NCBI GenBank assembly: GCA_017962315.1
Contig: JAGCVN010000063.1
Location: 1-50,197, forward strand
Direction of reading: 5' to 3'
From: Kiritimatiellia bacterium
GTDB lineage: Bacteria; Verrucomicrobiota; Kiritimatiellia; RFP12; UBA1067
Length of the DNA: 50,197 bases
This document shows positions 1-5,950 of the stretch, piece by piece; position 1 is the first letter of the stretch, and each line of letters opens with the position of its first letter. The notes under the pieces are model-generated. The model was not told where the DNA came from and searched no databases. It saw only the letters and a list, made by a program, of their open reading frames with translations. Made by a program: the position numbers and the translations under genes.

Positions 1-51
1 GCTGCCCCCAGTCGTCGCCTTTCTCGGCGCAGAGGACGCGAGGATTGACCT

Positions 52-312
52 TTAACAGTCCCCGAGCTCCTTTAAAAGGCCCTTCGCCTCCTTCCAGCGC
101 CGGATCCAGTCCCGCACCTCCTCCACCGAGGACATGGGCACGTAGAGCGTCTGCGTCCTCCCGTTGACCTTCCGCGTCAGGTGCCAGTGGGCCGCAGAAC
201 CCGCCGTGACGCGGGAGAGCGACCCCTCTATGACCTGACCTTCCCCGAGCAGCCTCTTCAGCCTGCTCGCCACCCGCCTGTAGGCGGCCGTCTTTTTCGT
301 TTTTTTAATCAT
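52..312 (-). CDS. small conserved protein, DUF6788-like, mobile-element associated
   Basis: A basic protein of about 86 residues with a Lys/Arg-rich N-terminus, then a segment reading HWHLTRKVNGRTQTLYVP, then a helical tail rich in Trp, Arg and Lys (WIRRWKEAKGLLKEL). That pattern matches, from memory, DUF6788-type small proteins found beside transposase genes; the function is unknown. I chose the ATG at 310-312. An upstream TTG would lie inside the -35 box of the promoter at 320-348, so it cannot be the start. The transposase remnant at 601-1179 lies upstream and divergent, which fits a shared mobile-element origin. Confidence 0.6.
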   Translation of the reverse strand: MIKKTKKTAAYRRVASRLKRLLGEGQVIEGSLSRVTAGSAAHWHLTRKVNGRTQTLYVPMSSVEEVRDWIRRWKEAKGLLKELGDC

Positions 313-319
313 AGGCGTA

Positions 320-348
320 ATTATACTTATATTTTCGGGGAAAGTCAA
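320..348 (-). promoter_or_regulatory. sigma70-type promoter giving a leaderless or near-leaderless mRNA
   Basis: On the minus strand TTGACT (343-348) is followed by a 17-nt spacer and a perfect TATAAT (320-325). Transcription should start about 6-8 nt after the -10 box, which is at or 1-2 nt before the ATG at 312. No Shine-Dalgarno sequence fits in between, so the DUF6788-like gene is probably read from a leaderless transcript. Confidence 0.7.
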
Positions 349-370
349 GGGGGTAAATGAAATTTTTTAC

Positions 371-413
371 AAAAAAGTTTCGGGGCCGGACGTGCGGACG
401 CACATCCGACCCC
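371..413 (-). terminator. candidate intrinsic terminator (minus strand)
   Basis: Arms 382-395 and 400-413 pair over 14 positions around a 4-nt loop. Two positions are mismatched in plus-strand RNA but form G-U wobbles in minus-strand RNA, so the hairpin is complete only when transcribed leftwards. A run of six T (minus strand, 371-376) follows after a 5-nt gap. It could be the original terminator of the minus-strand genes that now end at 1411, separated from them by the transposase remnant, or part of the element itself. The gap before the T run lowers confidence. Confidence 0.4.
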
Positions 414-600
414 CAATTACGGCGGCAGGAAGCCACCGTCAGCCATCGCGACTTATTATAGATTTGGAATCATTGATTTACCGCAGTTTGACGCGCAATT
501 CGTTATAATGCCGGACACCGTAGCGAAAATCCGTCCTCGGGTCACGGTACCGCATTCGTCAAATGCCGAGACACCGTGAATTTCAGGTAAACTATTAGGC

Positions 601-1179
601 ATGAGCAAGATGTCACGAAGAACAACAATGGAGTACGTCGGCATGCAGAGACGTGCATACGCGCAACTGAAAAGCAAGTCCAAGAAGACCGCGTTCACCG
701 ACTCGATGTGCCAGGCATTCGGGTTTGAGCGCAAGTACGCGACCAGGATCCTCACCGGGAACCGCAAGTACAGGAAGCCCAAGGGCCGGGGAAAGACGTA
801 CTCCGGCAAGGCGACGGGGCTGCTCAAGAGGGTCTGGTACGCCACGGGCTGCATGTGCACGAAGCACCTCTAGGCCATAATCGTCCGGGCGTTGGCCAAT
901 CTTGCCGAGCTTGAGCATGTTGACAACGCGCCCTCCAGGGAAGTCGCATCGATGAGCGCCTCCACGACGGACCGGGCGTTCAAGGGCCTCAAGCGCGTCG
1001 GTCCGGGATCCGTCCGCAAGAACCGCGTTCAGGGAAGAACGACCCCGCGACCTACTTTACCTGCTGCCCGGGCGGGAAGGGGATGGTCGCGCATCCTTCG
1101 CAAGCAGCGAGCGACAGAAACGGGGCGGAGGCCGACGCGGACTCAGGATCGCGAACCGGCAACGTCTATATGCAAGTGA
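601..1179 (+). pseudogene. degraded transposase/integrase fragment
   Basis: The frame opens with MSKMSRRTTMEYVGMQRRAY and reads through a helix-turn-helix-like stretch (AFGFERKYATRILTG), then hits an in-frame TAG at 871-873. The same frame continues with ELEHVDNAPSREV and MSASTTDRAFKGLKRVGPGS, which resembles the pre-catalytic part of DDE-type integrase-core transposases seen in PVC genomes (LSPATxDRLL-like motif). No catalytic DDE core follows, and after about 1050 the reading breaks down. I therefore see a nonsense-interrupted, 3'-truncated remnant. Family assignment is from memory and tentative. Confidence 0.6.
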
Positions 1180-1191
1180 CGGAATGTTTCA

Positions 1192-1268
1192 CTGTGAGTG
1201 TCGGCCGCAGTCGCCTCTGCGCTGCGCGCCACCCCTTCGGGGACGGCCCCTGCTACCGACACTCACAG
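1192..1268. repeat. palindromic element with perfect 13-bp arms
   Basis: CTGTGAGTGTCGG (1192-1204) and CCGACACTCACAG (1256-1268) are perfect inverted repeats separated by 51 bp. The GC-rich interior holds its own small hairpin (CCCC TTC GGGG). No T run follows on either strand, so it is not a typical terminator. It could be a REP-like or miniature mobile element or an end of the neighbouring transposase remnant. The rest of 1180-1410 shows no gene. Confidence 0.55.
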
Positions 1269-1410
1269 CCCTCAACCCCGAGCCCTACGGTGTCTTTTCT
1301 ACTTGACGAATTGGGCCGAATTCACCGTGTGGGATAGGCAGATGAGAAATAACGGCCAAGACAAATCAGCGTGTGCGGTATGCAAACATTTACCGCCGCC
1401 CGACCCGCGT

Positions 1411-2397
1411 TTAAGGAGGGGACGAATGGATGGCGGATGGTGTATTTCGTCTTGAAAACCAGGCCGCAAGCAATGCTCCAGAGAGGTTGTGCCAGACGCT
1501 GAATAACGCACCCGGAACGCCGGCAAGGGGGAAAGCGGCGAAATGCGTTGCCGCAAGCGAAGCGGCAAGACCGGAATTCTGCATACCGACTTCGATGGCG
1601 ACCGTCCGGCATTTCGCCGGATTCATCCGGAAAAGCCGTCCCGCCCCGTATCCCAACGCGAAACCGGCGAGGTTGTGCAGGATGACGACGGCCGCGACAA
1701 GTCCCAGGCAATCCCGTATCCGTTCCGCGCCAGACGCCACAACCGCCGCGACGATCACCGCGATGACTACGGACGACAACGCCGGCATAAACCGTTTTGC
1801 CCGCTCTGCGAGAGACGCGCAATAGCGATTGAGTATGACACCCGCACAGATCGGCGCGATGACGATTTTCAAGATGGAAAGGAACATCCTCGCCGCAGGC
1901 ACGTCCACCGCACGCCCTGCGAACAACAATACCAGAAGCGGCGTGAGCAACGGAGCGAGGAGCGTCGAACAAGAGGTCATCGTCACGGAGAGGGCGACAT
2001 CACCCCGCGCCAGGAAGGCGATCACATTGGATGCCGTTCCGCCCGGACATGCCCCGACAAGGACGACGCCGAGTGCCAGATCGTCAGGAAGCCGCATCGC
2101 CTTGGCGAGCAGAAAGGCCACCAGCGGCATGACTGTGAACTGCGCAACGACGCCGATCACTACGTCGAACGGGCGCGAGAGCACAAGCGCGAAATCCCGT
2201 GCACGGAGCGTCAACCCCATTCCGAACATCACCACGCCGAGCAGGGCCGGTACGCAGGTTGTTTTCACAACCATACGGACCGGTCCGGGCACAACGACGG
2301 AGACAACCGCGACCAGCAGGATCAATACGGCCATATAGCGCGTGATCCACTCTGGAACGGCGTTAAGAAATGAACGGACGGACATGGCGGAGGGCAC
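1411..2397 (-). CDS. bile acid:sodium symporter family (BASS/SBF) transporter
   Basis: A 328-residue polytopic membrane protein with about nine hydrophobic segments. The BASS hallmark GACPGGTASN lies at residues 115-124, followed by VIAFLARGD, and a second family motif, EVGMQNSGLA, lies in the C-terminal half. These mark the two crossing helices that bind sodium and an organic anion. Substrates in the family include bile acids, pantoate, pyruvate and other 2-oxo acids, and the sequence does not settle which applies here. The start is a GTG 2 nt after the stop of the upstream kinase-like gene, implying translational coupling. An internal ATG four codons in is the alternative. The last gene of a minus-strand run. 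Confidence 0.9.
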   Translation of the reverse strand: MPSAMSVRSFLNAVPEWITRYMAVLILLVAVVSVVVPGPVRMVVKTTCVPALLGVVMFGMGLTLRARDFALVLSRPFDVVIGVVAQFTVMPLVAFLLAKAMRLPDDLALGVVLVGACPGGTASNVIAFLARGDVALSVTMTSCSTLLAPLLTPLLVLLFAGRAVDVPAARMFLSILKIVIAPICAGVILNRYCASLAERAKRFMPALSSVVIAVIVAAVVASGAERIRDCLGLVAAVVILHNLAGFALGYGAGRLFRMNPAKCRTVAIEVGMQNSGLAASLAATHFAAFPLAGVPGALFSVWHNLSGALLAAWFSRRNTPSAIHSSPP

Positions 2398-2399
2398 GG

Positions 2400-3512
2400 T
2401 CAGGCCGTGATTTCGCGCACAAGCGCTTCGCGGCGTTCCGCCTGGCGTTCCTGGCTTTCCACCATCTTGAACTGGTTCCGGGCGCGGTCGAGGTTATGAC
2501 CGGGGCGGTGCGTCTTGAAATAGACGTCGCCGGCGAGGTAGTCGGTCAGGAAACGGACGCCGATGGTAAAGGTGATCAAGCGACCGGAAAAAGCGAGGTT
2601 GTCTTTTTCCGCCTGCGTCAGGAAAGCCGCCCGTGAGCAATACCCGCGGACCAGTGCTTCGAAGAGGTCGAAACGGGATTCCACCTTCACCAGATCCGTC
2701 TCGTCCTCGGCGGCAGCGGCCGTCGCGGTACGGACCATGTCACCGAAATCGTACAACGCAAGTCCCGGCATGACGGTGTCGAGGTCGATCACGCAGATTC
2801 CCTCGTTCGTAGTGTCGTCGAACATGACGTTGTTGATTTTCGTGTCATTGTGCGTGATGCGTTCCGGAATACTCCCTTCGGCGCAGAGGCGCAGAAGGCG
2901 CGACGCTTCTTCGCGCCGGGTCTGGACAAACGCCATTTCGGCGGCGACCTCCCCTGCCCTTCCGGCGGCATCCTTCGCGAAGGCGTCATCCAGCAGAGCG
3001 AGACGCGACTCGATGTTGTGGAATGCGGGAATCGTCTCGTTCAGTCGCGCACCGGGAAGATCAGCAAGCTGGTTCTGGAACGCCGCAAACGCCTGCGCCG
3101 CAGCAAACGCGGATTCCGGCGAGGATATCACGTCGTAGGTTTTCGCCTTTTCGATGAATAGATAGACGCGCCACCAGTTGGCTCCCTCATGCAGCACGTA
3201 GCCGCCATCGCGCGTCTGCACCAGCGTCAACGTCCTGCGGGAAGGTTCGGGCGACCGTTCCGCCGCGAGCTTTTCGCGGAGGTGGCGGGTCACCCGCGTG
3301 ATGTTCTGCATCAGCCCGGCGGGATCGGTAAAGATTTCCGAGTTGATGCGCTGTAGGATGTAATGCACCGTGTTGCCGGCCAAATCGACCGTGACGCGGA
3401 ACGTGTCGTTGATGTGTCCGGAACCGTACGGTTCAATCGACAGCACGTCGCCGTAGACCTGAAACCTGTCCACGACAGACCGCAATTCCTCTGGTGAGAA
3501 TGTCCGTTTCAT
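2400..3512 (-). CDS. aminoglycoside-phosphotransferase-fold kinase, NahK-like
   Basis: A 370-residue kinase-fold protein. The N-terminus GSGHINDTFRV (30-40) with YILQRIN (51-57) is the glycine-loop region typical of N-acetylhexosamine 1-kinase-like proteins. The catalytic Brenner motif HNDTKINNVMF (221-231) and the metal-binding VIDLDTVMPG (241-250) are intact. Relatives phosphorylate free sugars at the anomeric position, for example GlcNAc/GalNAc released from glycans, but several uncharacterised subfamilies share these motifs, so the substrate is uncertain. The ATG at 3510-3512 has an AAAGGA-type RBS. The stop TGA is 2 nt from the start of the BASS transporter. Pairing of a kinase and an uptake carrier suggests joint scavenging of a sugar or derivative. 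Confidence 0.8.
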   Translation of the reverse strand: MKRTFSPEELRSVVDRFQVYGDVLSIEPYGSGHINDTFRVTVDLAGNTVHYILQRINSEIFTDPAGLMQNITRVTRHLREKLAAERSPEPSRRTLTLVQTRDGGYVLHEGANWWRVYLFIEKAKTYDVISSPESAFAAAQAFAAFQNQLADLPGARLNETIPAFHNIESRLALLDDAFAKDAAGRAGEVAAEMAFVQTRREEASRLLRLCAEGSIPERITHNDTKINNVMFDDTTNEGICVIDLDTVMPGLALYDFGDMVRTATAAAAEDETDLVKVESRFDLFEALVRGYCSRAAFLTQAEKDNLAFSGRLITFTIGVRFLTDYLAGDVYFKTHRPGHNLDRARNQFKMVESQERQAERREALVREITA

Positions 3513-3552
3513 CGCTGTTTTTTCCTTTTCTGTTCAACCTTGCCTCGCCTTC

Positions 3553-3807
3553 TCAGCGCTGTTTTGCAAGGGCGGATTTCACCGAAATGCCTTCCAGTTT
3601 GCCGAGGCGGCCCGCCAACGCCCCCATTTCATCCGTCGTGGCCTCGACGACGAGCGTGATGACGGCGGCGGCGGTCTCGTCGCCGCGCATCGGCAGCCCG
3701 ACCCGCGCGAGGATCAGTCCCGCGTGATCGGAAATCACCCTGTTGAGTTCATCGACGTTCTTCCTGTTCTCCAGGATGATGCCGACAAAACCGATCCGTC
3801 GTTGCAT
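3553..3807 (-). CDS. TM1266-type ACT-like regulator (iron-only hydrogenase system regulator family)
   Basis: An 84-residue protein beginning MQRRIGFVGIILENRK, followed by VNRVISDHAGLILARVG-like and ITLVVEATTDEMGALAGRLG segments. This is the beta-alpha-beta-beta-alpha-beta pattern of a small ACT/NikR-C-like ligand-binding dimer, annotated in the literature as the TM1266 or iron-only hydrogenase system regulator family. I chose the ATG at 3805-3807 because TAGGAGG sits 7-8 nt upstream; a longer frame exists but lacks family similarity. It lies 10 nt after proC and is probably co-transcribed. No hydrogenase or its maturases are in the window, so the regulatory target here is unknown. Confidence 0.75.
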   Translation of the reverse strand: MQRRIGFVGIILENRKNVDELNRVISDHAGLILARVGLPMRGDETAAAVITLVVEATTDEMGALAGRLGKLEGISVKSALAKQR

Positions 3808-3817
3808 CGTCCGCCTC

Positions 3818-4615
3818 CTACGCCAGTTCGGCGGAACGTTTCGCCGCCGCTGCAAGCGTTTTGGCATACGCCGAGGCGACGGAGGATTTCGCCAGCACCT
3901 TCATACCCGCCTCGGTCGTTCCGCCCTTGGAACAAACCGCCGCGATGAACGTTTCAAGGTCTGCACCCGTCTCTTGCAAGAAGACGGAGGTTCCCAACAT
4001 GGTCTGCTCGGCGAGCAGGCGCGCCGCGTCTTTCGGGAGGCCGAGCGCCACGCCGCCGTCCGCCATCGCCTTCAGGCAGTAAGCGTAGAACGCGGGGCCG
4101 GAACCGCTGAGCGCGGTGACGGCGTCGAAATGCTTTTCCTCCAGTTCCAACACCTTTCCGGCTCCTCCGAAAATCTTTTTCACAAGTTTCTTGTCCGCCG
4201 GTTTCGCGTTCGGCGCCGCGCAGGAGACGACCATCCCCTGATTGACGCGCAAGGCCAGATTCGGCATGATACGGATCAGGCGGGGCTTCACGCCGAACCC
4301 TTTCCGCAGGGATTTCAGGTCTTTCCCCGCGCAAATGGAGATGACGAGGTGGTTCGCGGTCAACACCTTGCCGACGGAAGCGACAAGTGAGCCGAGGTCT
4401 TGGGGTTTCACCGCGACGATCAGCGTCTTGCACGTCTTGACCGTCTCAAGCGCGTCCGCCGTCGTGACCACGCCGTATTCTTTTTCCATCAACGCACGCC
4501 GTTCTCCGCTGACATCGCACGCCGTCACGTTCCAGCGTTCGCAGAGACCGCCGTCGAGGATCGAGGCGAGGATCGCCTCCGCCATTTTTCCCGCTCCGAG
4601 AAAACCGATTTTCAT
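3818..4615 (-). CDS. proC: pyrroline-5-carboxylate reductase
   Basis: A 265-residue enzyme for the last step of proline synthesis (NAD(P)H reduction of 1-pyrroline-5-carboxylate). The N-terminal Rossmann motif is GFLGAGKMAEAI. The mid-domain MPNLALRVNQGM corresponds to the conserved MPN segment. The C-terminal dimerisation helix bundle carries LSGSGPAFYAYCLKAMADGG and CSKGGTTEAGMKVL, the P5CR signature with the GSGPAF and GGTT elements. The chosen ATG (4613-4615) has AAGGAG upstream at good spacing; an ATG ten codons earlier has no family support. Full length and intact. Confidence 0.95.
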   Translation of the reverse strand: MKIGFLGAGKMAEAILASILDGGLCERWNVTACDVSGERRALMEKEYGVVTTADALETVKTCKTLIVAVKPQDLGSLVASVGKVLTANHLVISICAGKDLKSLRKGFGVKPRLIRIMPNLALRVNQGMVVSCAAPNAKPADKKLVKKIFGGAGKVLELEEKHFDAVTALSGSGPAFYAYCLKAMADGGVALGLPKDAARLLAEQTMLGTSVFLQETGADLETFIAAVCSKGGTTEAGMKVLAKSSVASAYAKTLAAAAKRSAELA

Positions 4616-4637
4616 TTCGCAACTCCTTTCGCGTTTC

Positions 4638-5138
4638 TCACGCATACCCGTTTTGCCGAAGAACCGTGCGCAACTGCGTCTGGAACGACCGGAGGTCGTC
4701 TTCCGAAGGCCGGTAGCCGGGGTCGGACTGGGTATCCAGCCCGAAACGCCCGTACTGGTCGATCAGCCAGCGCGACTTCGTGCCGTCGCTGAACGTCACC
4801 TCGCCGCTCACCATCGCACCGGGGACGACGATCTTGTCCAGCGTGACCGAGACACGCGAAGGCGTTGTCTGCCCGTCATCTTCTTCATCGCCGGACTCCG
4901 CCTCGTCAAACTCCCCGTCGGCATCCGGGGCGGCTGGCTCAGCTTTCTGTTCTTCTTTTTTCTTCGGATCCGGCTTGTCCTTGACGGACGCCCCGATGTC
5001 CAGCACCAGCAGCCGGACATCGAGATAAGTCATCTCAAGACCGAACGTTTCCTTTAAACGGGTCTGGACTTCCGAAAGGGAAGCTCCCTCGTCCACCCAG
5101 GCGCGGACTGCATCCGTCTGCTCATTCGTCAACTGCAT
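4638..5138 (-). CDS. hypothetical protein with acidic linker
   Basis: About 166 residues, not recognised. The N-terminal 45 residues look like a small helical domain (LTNEQTDAVRAWVDEGASLS, then a helix with LDVRLLVLDIG). A charged low-complexity linker rich in Lys, Glu and Asp follows (about 53-90). A compact C-terminal beta-rich domain (VSVTLDKIVVPGAMVSGEVTF...SRWLIDQYGRFGL) ends in a helix. The phrase about generating a property in response to substrate (FSDGTKSRWLIDQYGRFGL) is distinctive and could anchor a search. No signal peptide or TM segment, so cytosolic. The ATG at 5136-5138 has GGAGG 7 nt upstream; an adjacent GTG is too close. Lies between the IMPase-family gene and proC. Confidence 0.8.
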   Translation of the reverse strand: MQLTNEQTDAVRAWVDEGASLSEVQTRLKETFGLEMTYLDVRLLVLDIGASVKDKPDPKKKEEQKAEPAAPDADGEFDEAESGDEEDDGQTTPSRVSVTLDKIVVPGAMVSGEVTFSDGTKSRWLIDQYGRFGLDTQSDPGYRPSEDDLRSFQTQLRTVLRQNGYA

Positions 5139-5164
5139 CACCTAACCTCCAATCGTTTCCCCGC

Positions 5165-5950
5165 TCACACGAGCGGCAGCAATCCTGTTTTCAGCGTTTC
5201 GTGCAACGCACCGTTGGTGGCGAGAAACGCCGCCTTGTACTTCGGCTCGTTGTACGCTTTCAACACTTCCCATCTGCCTCCGGCGCGTTCTAGGATCAGC
5301 GCGGCAGCCGCGTAATCCCAGAGGTAGAGGCCGCTTTCAAAAAAACCTTCCGACCGCCCCGCCGCCACCTGGCAGATGTCGAGCGCGGCCGCCCCGCAGA
5401 GGCGCGACCGTTGGCAAAGTTCGCCGATCCGGTTCATGTAGCGGGAGGAATACCCGCCCGGTCTGGACTTATCCGCCCCTGTGGCGACAAGGGCGAGTTC
5501 CGGATTCCGTATCTGCGAGACGCGGAGTTCGCAGCCGTTACAGTACGCGGCACCGTCGCACGTCGCCTCGAACATCTGTCCCAGTTCCGGCGCAAAAACC
5601 GCGCCGGCGAGGGGACGGCCGTCTTTCCAGACCGCGACGGAACAGTTCCACCAAGGGAACCCGTGGAAGAAATTGACCGTGCCGTCGATCGGGTCTACGA
5701 TCCAGCGGTATCCACGTTCGTCGCGCATCGGCGCGTCCGCCGACTCCTCGCCGAGAAAATCATGTTCGGGAAACGCGCTCCCGATGATCCCGGCGACGAG
5801 CTGCTGGGATTCGACATCGAGCTTGTGTTTCACATCCTGGCGGGCCACCTCGTTCGCGTCATGCCGCCGGGAGAGATTGGCGAGCACGAACTCGCCGGCT
5901 TTCCGTGCGGCGAAGGAGGCGACCGCCTGCAACTGGACGGTCGGTATCAT
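5165..5950 (-). CDS. inositol monophosphatase family protein (SuhB-like)
   Basis: A 261-residue Mg2+-dependent phosphatase. Metal-binding and catalytic motifs are intact: GEES at 67-70, DPIDGTVNF at 86-94 and WDYAAA at 211-216. Members hydrolyse inositol 1-phosphate, fructose-1,6-bisphosphate, NADP or 3'-phosphoadenosine phosphates, and E. coli SuhB also binds NusA/RNA polymerase. Nothing here fixes the substrate. The start ATG overlaps the topA stop codon (4-bp ATGA overlap), so translation is coupled to topA. Confidence 0.92.
   Translation of the reverse strand: MIPTVQLQAVASFAARKAGEFVLANLSRRHDANEVARQDVKHKLDVESQQLVAGIIGSAFPEHDFLGEESADAPMRDERGYRWIVDPIDGTVNFFHGFPWWNCSVAVWKDGRPLAGAVFAPELGQMFEATCDGAAYCNGCELRVSQIRNPELALVATGADKSRPGGYSSRYMNRIGELCQRSRLCGAAALDICQVAAGRSEGFFESGLYLWDYAAAALILERAGGRWEVLKAYNEPKYKAAFLATNGALHETLKTGLLPLV

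Noticed and set aside
2400..3512. Aminoglycoside resistance gene
   Set aside because: The fold is shared, but the N-terminal GSGHINDTF and YILQRIN motifs point to the sugar-kinase-like branch.
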